The translations under genes were made by a program, and so were the position numbers. Shown here one piece after another: positions 32,292-39,558 of a DNA stretch of 53,366 bases (the stretch's first letter is position 1; each line of letters starts with the position of its first letter). Source of the stretch: an uncultured Bacteroidota bacterium (GTDB lineage: Bacteria > Bacteroidota > Bacteroidia > Bacteroidales > P3); NCBI GenBank assembly GCA_902790215.1, contig CADAQX010000013.1:1-53366 (forward strand), given 5' to 3'. The notes beneath the pieces are model-generated. The model was not told the origin of the DNA, did no database searches, and saw only the letters and a list, made by a program, of their open reading frames with translations.

Positions 32292-33249
32292 TGCGGGTTA
32301 TCTCCGGCATGGCCCCGATGCGGGCGGGGAAGATAGTCTCGCCAAGCCCTATATTAATGTACAGGCATTGCTTGCCTTTGCGGTAAAGTCCCTTTGATTG
32401 TTTATAGAAGTGCCCTATGGGGCTCCAACCCAGCAGCGAGAACTGCATGGCATGGGTGTGTCCTGACAGGGTGAGGGGAATATCCTTGCCTACTACCTCC
32501 ATGTCCCAGTGGGTAGGGTCGTGGCTCAGCAGTATGCGGAACATGCCCTCGGTGCCTTTCGTGGCATTGCCCAAGTCACCCCGTGAGGGGAAATGAGGCG
32601 AAGTGCTGGTGTTCTCCACACCCACAATGGCAATTGAGTCGCTGCCGTGGTGCATCACCCAGTGCTCGTTGACAAGCAGCCGCCATCCCATGGCGCGCTC
32701 GCGTGCCATTACTTCGGCAAGCCCCTGTGCCGGACTCTTGCCGCTTTTGTCCCCCTTGATATAAGGGCAGTAGTCGTGGTTGCCCAGAATCGACACCACC
32801 CCGTCGTGTGCTTTCAACCCGCGCAGGGCTTCCTCTGTGGCATCCAGCTCGTCGGGCGAAATGGTGACAATGTCCCCAGTAAAGGCTATCAAGTCAGCAT
32901 CAAGGCTGTTGACCTTCTCTACCATCCGCTGCAGGGTGCCTGTCCGGTAGCGGAACGAGCGCGAGTGAATGTCGCTCAACTGCACGATGCTGTAGCCGTC
33001 GAATGCCTTGGGCAGATTGTCGAAGGCCACCTCGACAGTATTGACACGCACGCAGTTTCTCTCAATCAAAATGCCGTAGCCCATCAGCAGCACAGGCACC
33101 GCCAGCGAAAGCAGTCCCCATGCAAAGCATCGCTTGAACGACAAACCAAGAATCCACGCCAGCAGCCCGGCCACTGCCACGTCAAGCACAGCCAATGCCA
33201 CCCAACACACACCCAGAATAATAACTACCGATAAAACCTCAGTGTACAT
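32254..33249 (-). CDS. Membrane-anchored metallophosphoesterase
   Basis: A 331-residue calcineurin-like phosphoesterase. Hydrophobic spans at about 5-30 and 35-60 anchor it. The catalytic domain has the full metal set: QLSDIHSRSF (D, H), FTGDIV (GD), ILGNHDY (GNHD), LLSHDP (H) and LSGHTH (GHTH). Relatives include YkuE/LpxG-type envelope phosphohydrolases, so a lipid or nucleotide pyrophosphate substrate at the membrane is plausible; unproven. I chose the start MYTEVLSVVIILG, 8 bp behind the ZIP gene; a longer version would be out of frame inside that gene. Confidence 0.9.
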   Translation of the reverse strand: MYTEVLSVVIILGVCWVALAVLDVAVAGLLAWILGLSFKRCFAWGLLSLAVPVLLMGYGILIERNCVRVNTVEVAFDNLPKAFDGYSIVQLSDIHSRSFRYRTGTLQRMVEKVNSLDADLIAFTGDIVTISPDELDATEEALRGLKAHDGVVSILGNHDYCPYIKGDKSGKSPAQGLAEVMARERAMGWRLLVNEHWVMHHGSDSIAIVGVENTSTSPHFPSRGDLGNATKGTEGMFRILLSHDPTHWDMEVVGKDIPLTLSGHTHAMQFSLLGWSPIGHFYKQSKGLYRKGKQCLYINIGLGETIFPARIGAMPEITRIILKKGTPPAAS

Positions 33250-33257
33250 AACCTGTA

Positions 33258-34001
33258 TCAATTCATCATTAATGCCAAAACCATAAACCCTGCAATCAAC
33301 GAATACGTGGCCAGCTTCTGATAGCCGTGGGCATGGGTCTCGGGAATCATCTCGTCGCTCACCACATACAGCATGGCACCCCCTGCAAAGGCCAGCATCA
33401 CAGGCAACAGCATCTCGGATATGGCACCCATGCCGTAGCCAAGCCATACGCCCACCACCTCTAATAGTGCGATGGCCAATGAAATGACAAAGGCGCGCCA
33501 CTTCTTCACTCCGGCCAGCAGCAGCGGGGCAATCACCACCATGCCTTCAGGAATGTTCTGCAGGGCTATGCCCAAAGTCACAGCCCAGGCATCGCTGGTC
33601 TCCTCGGCGTTGAATCCTACACCTGCCGCCATGCCCTCGGGCAGTTTATGCAGGGCAATTGCCATAACAAACAGCAGTATGCGGTCGATAGAGGCATTGT
33701 TGCGGTGCTCCTCCTGGTCAAGACCTGTAATCTTGTGCATGTGTGGCGTCACCCAGTCCAACACGTTCAGGAACAGGACTCCCGCCACCACACCGGTAAC
33801 AGGTAGCCACCATCCGCCACCAGCTTGTTCCAGGGCGGGAACAATCAAACCCAGTGAGGCTGCGGCCAGCATGATGCCGGCACAGAAACCCAGCACGGCG
33901 TCATTCCATTTGTGCGGCAGCTCCTTGATGCCAAATCCTATCAGTGCGCCTATCACGGTGGCAATGCTCAGCCCGGCGGCGCTCAACCATACCTGTGACA
34001 T
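33258..34001 (-). CDS. ZIP-family metal transporter
   Basis: A 247-residue polytopic protein with about eight hydrophobic spans. Signature TM4/TM5 motifs are present: ALHKLPEGMAAGVGF and IALQNIPEGMVVIAPL, the His/Glu metal path of ZIP (ZupT-like) importers for Zn(2+) and other divalent metals. A short histidine-bearing cytosolic loop (VTPHMHKITGLDQEEHRN) lies between TM3 and TM4. It precedes the metallophosphoesterase by 8 bp, suggesting co-transcription; bcp lies 18 bp upstream. Confidence 0.93.
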   Translation of the reverse strand: MSQVWLSAAGLSIATVIGALIGFGIKELPHKWNDAVLGFCAGIMLAAASLGLIVPALEQAGGGWWLPVTGVVAGVLFLNVLDWVTPHMHKITGLDQEEHRNNASIDRILLFVMAIALHKLPEGMAAGVGFNAEETSDAWAVTLGIALQNIPEGMVVIAPLLLAGVKKWRAFVISLAIALLEVVGVWLGYGMGAISEMLLPVMLAFAGGAMLYVVSDEMIPETHAHGYQKLATYSLIAGFMVLALMMN

Positions 34002-34019
34002 AGAGTAAACTCCTAATCT

Positions 34020-34466
34020 TTACTTCAGCAGCTGGGCTGTATGGTTCTTGGTGTCCACCTTGCCGATGGCATCCACTATCACGCCCTGCTCGTCGATGAC
34101 GTATGTGGTGCGCAGCGTCCCTTCGGTCTCGCGGCCGTACATCTTTTTCACGCCCCAGGCCTCGTAAGCCTTTAGAATGGACAAGTCGGTGTCGGCAATA
34201 AGGGGGAAAGGCAGCTGGTATTTCTCCTTGAAACGCTTGTGCGATGCCGCTGAGTCGCGGCTTACGCCCACTACTGCATACCCCAGCGCAAGGAATCGCT
34301 CGTAATTGTCGCGCAGGTCACAGGCCTCGGCGGTGCAGCCCGGCGTGCTGTCCTTGGGGTAGAAATAAAGCACCAGCTTTTTGCCGGCAAAATCATTCAG
34401 GGAAATCCTGTTCCCGTTCTCGTCGCTGCCCTCGAAATAAGGAGCCTTGGTTCCGATCTGTAACAT
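34020..34466 (-). CDS. bcp: Peroxiredoxin, Bcp/PrxQ type
   Basis: A 148-residue thiol peroxidase that reduces hydroperoxides using thioredoxin. Peroxidatic Cys44 sits in PKDSTPGCTAEAC and the resolving Cys49 five residues later, the two-Cys arrangement of E. coli Bcp. Conserved segments KLVLYFYPK, VVGVSRDS and LRTTYVIDEQG follow. I chose MLQIGTKAPYFEG, the normal family start. First gene of a bcp-ZIP-phosphoesterase run; divergent from the sigma gene at 34577. Confidence 0.95.
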   Translation of the reverse strand: MLQIGTKAPYFEGSDENGNRISLNDFAGKKLVLYFYPKDSTPGCTAEACDLRDNYERFLALGYAVVGVSRDSAASHKRFKEKYQLPFPLIADTDLSILKAYEAWGVKKMYGRETEGTLRTTYVIDEQGVIVDAIGKVDTKNHTAQLLK

Positions 34467-34552
34467 GATATGATTTTTTATCACAATAACGTCAAACACC
34501 CTTTTTTATTGATACCAAAAAATATTTTTTCAATTAGGTGTAACATTTTTCG

Positions 34553-34560
34553 TATTTTTG
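34553..34560 (+). promoter_or_regulatory. -7 box (TATTTTTG) for the sigma-factor operon
   Basis: TATTTTTG, 16 bp upstream of the sigma ATG, implying a very short leader. Confidence 0.65.
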
Positions 34561-34576
34561 CATCTAATAAGGGTGA

Positions 34577-35083
34577 ATGATGCAAAAAACACAATCCATA
34601 GAAGAGGCGTTTACGGCCATGGTGAAGCGCAACGAGGCACTTATCTATAAGGTGTGCCTGGCTTTCACCCGCCAGCAACGCGACGAAGTTCAGGATCTCA
34701 AGCAGGAGGTACTGTGCAATCTGTGGCGCGGGTTTGGCACATTCAAAAACGAGAGCCGCGAGACCACGTGGATATATAAGGTGGCGCTGAACACGGCCCT
34801 GCAGTACTACCGCAAGCAGCAACGGACACCCCAGTTTGATGAACTGACACCCCGAATGGCCGAGACCTACACCGACGAGGACGACCAGCAGCAACTCGGC
34901 AGGATGTACGAACTGATACACCGTCTCGACGACGAAGAGCAGAAGCTGATATACCTCTATATCGACGATGTCAGCGGCAAAGAAACGGCAAAGATATTGG
35001 GAACAACACCCGGCAATGTAAGGTTGAAGCTGTTCCGAATCAAAGAAAAACTAAAAAAGATGGCGCAAAATGAAAAAGACTGA
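34577..35083 (+). CDS. ECF-family RNA polymerase sigma factor
   Basis: 168 residues. Region 2 is at about 25-80 (DEVQDLKQEVLCNLWRGFGT, TTWIYKVALNTALQYYRKQ) and region 4 at about 112-160 with the helix-turn-helix GKETAKILGTTPGNVRLKLF. It overlaps the following anti-sigma-like gene by 14 bp. It resembles the factor at 962-1459 in length and layout but is clearly a different subgroup. It heads an operon that includes two outer-membrane-type proteins, suggesting an envelope-related regulon. Confidence 0.93.
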   Translation: MMQKTQSIEEAFTAMVKRNEALIYKVCLAFTRQQRDEVQDLKQEVLCNLWRGFGTFKNESRETTWIYKVALNTALQYYRKQQRTPQFDELTPRMAETYTDEDDQQQLGRMYELIHRLDDEEQKLIYLYIDDVSGKETAKILGTTPGNVRLKLFRIKEKLKKMAQNEKD

Positions 35084-35669
35084 ATTTGACATGGAAGAAA
35101 TGAAGCGGCTGTGGAACAAGCAAAGCCGCGCGTTGGAAGGCCGTGACCTCATCAGTGATGACGAGATACGCCGAGCCATGACCACCGACAGCCGCCCGGT
35201 TGTGCGCCCGATGTATCTATGGCGCCGTGTCGCCGCCGTGGCCGCCGTGCTCATAGTGGCCGCCGTGGCAGTGTGGCAATGGCCAGGACAACCCGCCACC
35301 CCGCAGCTCGCCGAAGCAACCCAACTCCCTCAGAAAACTCAGAATATTCCGAATAATCAGAATATTCCGAATACTCCGAAAGCCCCAGCCCTAATAGCCG
35401 AACCCCCGGCTCAAAAGAATTTCGAGGTCCTTGTGGCGTCGCAGATGGAGGAGCTGCCAAAGTTAGTCGCTCCCACGGTGGTGGAGGAAGTGTCCGCCGA
35501 CGAAACCCTTCTGGCCCAGGCTTCCGCCCCACAGAAAACCGTGTGGCCCAACCGGCAGGCAGCCACCGACACCCTCACGGTCTATACCTCGCGGCTGGTG
35601 CAATACGACACCCCCAAGCGCAAGTCGCTCACCGAAACCCTCTTCGAGCCAGTCCTGGCCAGCCTATAG
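35070..35669 (+). CDS. Single-pass membrane protein, putative anti-sigma factor
   Basis: 199 residues. The N-terminal ~50 residues are cytosolic and charged (EEMKRLWNKQSRALEGRDLIS), one membrane span follows at about 51-70 (WRRVAAVAAVLIVAAVAVW), and then a long Pro/Gln/Ala-rich periplasmic tail without an obvious fold. An 18-bp direct repeat encodes QNIPN-type units at residues ~91-102. The 14-bp overlap with the sigma gene and the topology fit an anti-sigma factor, but no zinc-binding HxxxCxxC motif is present. Confidence 0.65.
   Translation: MKKTEFDMEEMKRLWNKQSRALEGRDLISDDEIRRAMTTDSRPVVRPMYLWRRVAAVAAVLIVAAVAVWQWPGQPATPQLAEATQLPQKTQNIPNNQNIPNTPKAPALIAEPPAQKNFEVLVASQMEELPKLVAPTVVEEVSADETLLAQASAPQKTVWPNRQAATDTLTVYTSRLVQYDTPKRKSLTETLFEPVLASL
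35340..35375. repeat. 18-bp direct repeat inside the anti-sigma-like gene
   Basis: CAGAATATTCCGAATAAT (35340-35357) is followed by CAGAATATTCCGAATACT (35358-35375). The period is a multiple of three, so copy-number change would lengthen the Pro-rich tail without frameshift. Confidence 0.8.
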
Positions 35670-35703
35670 AAAATAATTGAACAGAATCAATACATACAAA
35701 GCA

Positions 35704-37149
35704 ATGAAAAAGACACTCTTATTAATCATGCTTGCAATAGCCGGGCTCACTGTCATGGCGCAATATCAGCCTGTGAGAATGGTGCAGCCGCTCGAAGTGT
35801 CGCACTACCGAAGCCTTATTGTCAATGTGTTTGGCAACGGGCGAGTCAATGTAGTGCAGGACGTTGACGACTATGTGGTCTTTCATCTCTGTACGGCAGA
35901 CGACACTGCCACCCTTCCCGACGGGATAATGAAAGTGTGGGACTCCGACTTTGGATATGGAAATATAGGGATAACAAGCTATCCTACAGTCCTCAATGTC
36001 GAGCTGCATCTGAAAGCCGACAACCTCTATATTACGGCGTGCGACTACAGCACCGTCAATCTCACCTCGGCAAACAACAGGGACTCCCTTGTCTATAACA
36101 GTCTGACGCTGCAGGCCGACGACCATGCCACCACAATGACGGAAAGGCATGTCCACGCCGAGACAATCAAGCTGAGAGCCTCCTACTTCGGTCTCGTGCG
36201 TTGCTATAGCTATACAAGCCCCTTGCACGAAGAGACCCATTGGGGCAATGGAATCATCCGTGTCGGAGTCCGCAATGGAGAATATGACCATAATACGGCA
36301 ATGGAAATGACCACACTGGGCAATACTCGCGTGTCGATGGTTCGATACAAACCCATCGAGCGGGTGCACCTCAGCCTCCTAGCCGGTTTCCACAACTGGG
36401 GAACTAGCCAACTCAATGGCCTTGCTGGAACGGAGTACGTTTTCGACTATCGCGACGTGGCCTACTGGGAGCGAAACGCCTGGGAGGATGCCGCCTCGGC
36501 ACGCACCACCCTCGGCAACCTGCAACTGGAGCTGTCGTATGACATTGTCGCCCGCGAACACTACACCATCGGCCTTGGTCTCGGCTATGAGCGGAACAGC
36601 TATAGTCTGCGCCACCCCTTCGTGTCGTGGGTCGAGGCTACCGACATACCCGTGCAGACCAACAAAATCAACACAACCCTCTTCGACTACACCGGCTTCA
36701 CCATCCTGCCCGAGATAGGCGTGATGTACAGGGGACGCGAACAAGTCCCCGGCTCGTGGAGTACGCGATTCACCACCAACTATCTTGCAATGCCCATCCA
36801 GTTCACCTACCATGCCGACCGTCGCCACACCAAGGGCTTCCATGCCGGCGTGGCGGTGATACCGGGCATGGCAATCTCAAAGGGAACGCTGACACGCCAC
36901 TTCAGTGGCTACGGCGGAAAAGCAAGGTCCAGCTATGACCCTGTCACAGGCGATACCACGTGGGGCTTCATTCGCTACGATGCCCACGACGAGCAGTCTG
37001 TCAAGGTCAACGCCAAGGTCGATGTGCGGCTGACCGTAGGTTGGGCCAACTGGAGCGTGTTTCTGCAACTCTCCACCATGCCCGTGCTGGCCGATGAGCG
37101 CACATTGGGACTCTACCCAATGAAACTGGGGCTCAAGATACAACTATAG
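35704..37149 (+). CDS. Outer-membrane-type protein with GIN-like N-terminal domain and beta-barrel-like C-terminus
   Basis: 481 residues with a signal peptide 1-20 (MKKTLLLIMLAIAGLTVMAQ). Residues ~30-190 form a repetitive beta-strand region (SLIVNVFGNGRVNVVQD, LYITACDYSTVNLTSAN) like the DUF2807/GIN beta-helix heads common in Bacteroidota. Residues ~220-481 have the alternating pattern of an outer-membrane barrel (HLSLLAGFHNW, YTIGLGLGYERNSY), ending PMKLGLKIQL. I chose the ATG at 35704, which begins the signal peptide. It follows the anti-sigma-like gene by 34 bp with no promoter box and is probably part of the same operon. Confidence 0.75.
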   Translation: MKKTLLLIMLAIAGLTVMAQYQPVRMVQPLEVSHYRSLIVNVFGNGRVNVVQDVDDYVVFHLCTADDTATLPDGIMKVWDSDFGYGNIGITSYPTVLNVELHLKADNLYITACDYSTVNLTSANNRDSLVYNSLTLQADDHATTMTERHVHAETIKLRASYFGLVRCYSYTSPLHEETHWGNGIIRVGVRNGEYDHNTAMEMTTLGNTRVSMVRYKPIERVHLSLLAGFHNWGTSQLNGLAGTEYVFDYRDVAYWERNAWEDAASARTTLGNLQLELSYDIVAREHYTIGLGLGYERNSYSLRHPFVSWVEATDIPVQTNKINTTLFDYTGFTILPEIGVMYRGREQVPGSWSTRFTTNYLAMPIQFTYHADRRHTKGFHAGVAVIPGMAISKGTLTRHFSGYGGKARSSYDPVTGDTTWGFIRYDAHDEQSVKVNAKVDVRLTVGWANWSVFLQLSTMPVLADERTLGLYPMKLGLKIQL

Positions 37150-37216
37150 GGAGCAAAAGATGAAGGAATTAGAACCAAGAAACATCGTCAATTTAAACAC
37201 AATCATACAACTCATC

Positions 37217-37825
37217 ATGAAAAAGAGATTCTTGATAACAATATTGCTGATGCTTGTGCTGGCCGTTGCTGCCCAGGCAAAGGAGAAGAAAGGTTTTGAC
37301 TGGAAGAAAATGACAGTGGGCACTGAATTTGTCCACAACATCACCAAGGGATACTATTTCGGCAACAACTCCATCCTGCTCGACCATCCCAACAACAGCG
37401 TCGATATCCGCGTGACGTATGATCTTAGCCACTACTGGACACTGGGGGTGTATGCAGGTTCCCGATTCTGCCATGTGTCTTCACGAGGGGAACACCACGT
37501 ATATGCAACCAACTACGAAGGCTATGTCAACCGTACAGTTTATGTCAACGAACCCCAAGCCATGTTCGGCATCGAGGCCGACCTACACCTGCTGCCCCTC
37601 ATTGGGGCGGACAGCCCTTGGTACGACATCTACGCCATCGGGCGCATAGGCTCCACCACGCAAGACCTCGACGTTACCCTCGGTCTCGGTTTCGCCTATT
37701 GGCCGTGGAAATGGGGCTGCATTTATGGCAATGTCGGCACCGGGTCGGCAGGATTTCCCTACGGTTTCCTCGATGTGCAGAAATTTCGTTTCCAGGTGCG
37801 CACCGGCATCAGTATCAGACTTTAA
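37217..37825 (+). CDS. Small outer-membrane beta-barrel-like protein
   Basis: 202 residues; signal peptide about 1-21 (MKKRFLITILLMLVLAVAAQA). The rest alternates hydrophobic and polar residues as in a small barrel (DIRVTYDLSHYWTLGVYAGS, VTLGLGFAYWPWKWGCIYG) and ends in a typical barrel C-terminal strand (KFRFQVRTGISIRL). No named family. It starts 67 bp after the previous gene. The alternative upstream frame start (37160) lacks signal-peptide features. Confidence 0.75.
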   Translation: MKKRFLITILLMLVLAVAAQAKEKKGFDWKKMTVGTEFVHNITKGYYFGNNSILLDHPNNSVDIRVTYDLSHYWTLGVYAGSRFCHVSSRGEHHVYATNYEGYVNRTVYVNEPQAMFGIEADLHLLPLIGADSPWYDIYAIGRIGSTTQDLDVTLGLGFAYWPWKWGCIYGNVGTGSAGFPYGFLDVQKFRFQVRTGISIRL

Positions 37826-37850
37826 TTCATATATAATAATAACAAAACTA

Positions 37851-37877
37851 AAAGGTTGCGCCCGACACGTACAAGGG
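37851..37877 (+). promoter_or_regulatory. Repeated 27-nt leader element, copy 1
   Basis: AAAGGTTGCGCCCGACACGT plus seven further bases, ending 8 nt before the ATG at 37886. It matches the copy at 38411-38437 at 24 of 27 positions. The terminal AGGG could act as a weak Shine-Dalgarno. Confidence 0.7.
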
Positions 37878-37885
37878 ATACTAAC

Positions 37886-38269
37886 ATGAAAAAACTTATT
37901 GTAATGCTGTTTGTTGCCACTTCACTGCTGGCAGTGTCATGCAAAAAAGACACCACCGTTAAACTCACCGGCACCCAATGGGTGGGTAAGGTGACCATTG
38001 GAGAATTCAATGGCTCCTACTATATGTCGTTCCTTACCGACTCGACTGGAAAAATGGATGTTTCGTTGAGGGGCGGTGGCGAAGACGAGGACTTCACGCA
38101 GCCGTTTACCTATACCTTCGATGGCAAAGAAACCGGTGTGTTGAATATAGATGAAGATATAGCCGACACGTTCCACTACAGTGCGGAAAACAGTACCATC
38201 ACCGTGTACCTTAACCCCGAAGAAGTGGAGGAAATGACCATAAGCAGCATTGTCTTCCACAAGAAATAG
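37886..38269 (+). CDS. Small lipoprotein
   Basis: 127 residues with a lipoprotein signal (MKKLIVMLFVATSLLAVSC, Cys19). The mature part reads as a small beta-sandwich or lipocalin-like strand series (GTQWVGKVTIGEFNGSYYMS, FTQPFTYTFDGKETGVLNI, STITVYLNPEEVEEMTISS). No family assigned. It is preceded by the 27-nt leader element shared with the TM2 gene, and follows the barrel-like gene by 60 bp. Confidence 0.75.
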   Translation: MKKLIVMLFVATSLLAVSCKKDTTVKLTGTQWVGKVTIGEFNGSYYMSFLTDSTGKMDVSLRGGGEDEDFTQPFTYTFDGKETGVLNIDEDIADTFHYSAENSTITVYLNPEEVEEMTISSIVFHKK

Positions 38270-38293
38270 CTAACCTGTGCTTTCGTTTTTTTC

Positions 38294-38323
38294 TTTGCAT
38301 GTGAGAAAAAAAATGTAATTTTG
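38294..38323 (+). promoter_or_regulatory. Bacteroidota promoter (TTTG-N18-TAATTTTG) for the TM2 gene
   Basis: TTTG at 38294-38297 and TAATTTTG at 38316-38323, 18-bp spacing. A start near 38330 gives a leader of about 115 nt containing the repeated 27-nt element. Confidence 0.8.
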
Positions 38324-38410
38324 TACTTTCATTAGACAGTAGACCATAGCATGCGGGATACGCGCTGTGACTACTTGACAAGTTTAATGTCAAATTGTTA
38401 AATGTTAATT

Positions 38411-38437
38411 AAAGGTTGCGCCCGGCACGTATCAGGG
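38411..38437 (+). promoter_or_regulatory. Repeated 27-nt leader element, copy 2
   Basis: AAAGGTTGCGCCCGGCACGT plus seven further bases, ending 9 nt before the ATG at 38447. Same position relative to the start codon as copy 1. Confidence 0.7.
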
Positions 38438-38446
38438 CAGCTGAAA

Positions 38447-38884
38447 ATGAAAAAAACACTGACAATGATTGTCGCACTTGCCATGGGCGTCGCCGTAGCC
38501 AATGCGCAGAACTCCTTCAACACCCCTGTGGCCAACGAGACCATGGGAACCGAAACCGTCGAGATGGCCGAGGCCGTGCCCGTCGACATGAGCCAGCCCA
38601 TGCAGATTACCGACGCCTCCTTCGCCGACGAACAGGCAGTGCAGACTTTGCTCGCCGACTATGTGGACAACCCCAAGCAGACTACCGCCGCCATCCTGAA
38701 CATCCTGCTCGGTGACTTCGGCGTGGGTCACTTCTACACGGGTCAGACCCTGCGCGGTGTGCTGGACATTATCTTCTGCTGGACCGGCATCCCCGCCATC
38801 ATCGGTATTGTCGAGGGCATCATCTGGCTGACCGACACCGAGGAAGAATGGGCTGCCCGCGTGGCCGGATGGAGAAATAAATAA
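38447..38884 (+). CDS. TM2-domain protein
   Basis: 145 residues: signal peptide ~1-21 (MKKTLTMIVALAMGVAVANAQ), a linker, then a TM2 domain at about 80-135. The domain has two hydrophobic hairpin helices with the conserved FGVGHFYTGQTLRGVLDII and WTGIPAIIGIVEGIIWL segments. TM2 proteins are small membrane proteins of undefined biochemical role. It has its own near-consensus promoter and a strong terminator, so it is monocistronic. The start follows the 27-nt leader element; a longer frame (38402) would be translated through it. Confidence 0.9.
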   Translation: MKKTLTMIVALAMGVAVANAQNSFNTPVANETMGTETVEMAEAVPVDMSQPMQITDASFADEQAVQTLLADYVDNPKQTTAAILNILLGDFGVGHFYTGQTLRGVLDIIFCWTGIPAIIGIVEGIIWLTDTEEEWAARVAGWRNK

Positions 38885-38912
38885 AGGCAAAGGATTGTTT
38901 GCCCCAGAGAAA

Positions 38913-38944
38913 AGGGTGCTCCGGATAAACCGGGACACCCTTTC
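38913..38944 (+). terminator. Terminator after the TM2 gene
   Basis: AAAGGGTG...CCGG pairs with CCGG...CACCCTTT, followed by TCTTCG, 28 bp past the stop codon. Confidence 0.75.
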
Positions 38945-38958
38945 TTCGTTGCCGTAAA

Positions 38959-39052
38959 CCCAAACTGGTCATTAAGGTTTATGTTAGATTCAAGCAGATT
39001 GGCCGCATTGCTGGCGAAGACATAGCGGGCTACGGCGAGACGCTTGCCGCTT
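38959..39052. repeat. Dispersed repeat A, second copy
   Basis: Aligns with 14207-14300: TGGTCATTAAGGTTTATG, AGCAGATTGGCCGCATT, TGGCGAAGACATAGC, GGCTACGGCGAGAC. A short internal deletion relative to the first copy. Non-coding; between convergent genes. Confidence 0.7.
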
Positions 39053-39181
39053 CGCGCGTAATTTACTTTTTATTCTGTGAGGGGTTACGCCAACTTACGT
39101 CAGCGTTCCGATAATGTCGCATATTTGTTCCCAACGTACCTCTGCGTGCCTTCAGGACTCGATGTTGCGTCGTTCTTTATC

Positions 39182-39260
39182 CTATCGTTTTTCGATATGT
39201 TTCCACTCGTTTTCCCTTTCACAAAGGGAAAACGAGTGGAAAACGATCGAATAACGATAG
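39182..39260. repeat. Long hairpin, dispersed repeat B
   Basis: Arms 39182-39219 and 39223-39260 pair at 34 of 38 positions around a 3-nt loop (CAC). Each arm contains CCACTCGTTTTCC or its complement. The sequence 39222-39279 recurs in reverse complement at the right edge of the window (53308-53365). Confidence 0.85.
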
Positions 39261-39279
39261 AATAAATGACGACGCTTGA

Positions 39280-39434
39280 GTGATTGCTTGAATGTGTTAA
39301 TGCGTGAATTAATGCCTGAATGCTTGAATGTGTAAATGCTTGAGTGATAAAATACTCAAACAATTAAACAATCAGACAATCAAGCAATCACTAATCACTC
39401 AAACAATCAAGCAATCAGACAATCAAGCAATCAG
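39280..39434. repeat. Low-complexity repeat, left arm of an inverted repeat
   Basis: Units of the TGCTTGAATG / CAAACAATCA kind with an approximate 8-bp period. The core 39317-39393 (77 bp) is an exact reverse complement of 41626-41702. Together the two arms bracket adk and the C1 peptidase gene. Non-coding. Confidence 0.9.
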
Positions 39435-39558
39435 CACGTGTCCCCCGGTGGCGAAGGAATAGAGAACGGCCGCACTGGGGCGGCCGTCAGGGGACATAGT
39501 CGTGGGCGGAACCGGCAGGTTGCGCGCCCCGGACATGTGGTTTCGGGGGTGTGAGGGG

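Noticed and set aside
39100-39363. Small minus-strand frame and a twin plus-strand frame near 41656 whose predicted peptides both start MFEYFITQAF
   Set aside because: Their similarity is a by-product of the inverted repeat; both lie wholly in low-complexity DNA with no promoter or ribosome-binding context.
39514-39540. A third copy of the AGGTTGCGC leader near the adk 3' end (AGGTTGCGCGCCCC)
   Set aside because: Only the first nine bases match, the rest differs, and it is not upstream of a plus-strand gene; chance similarity.
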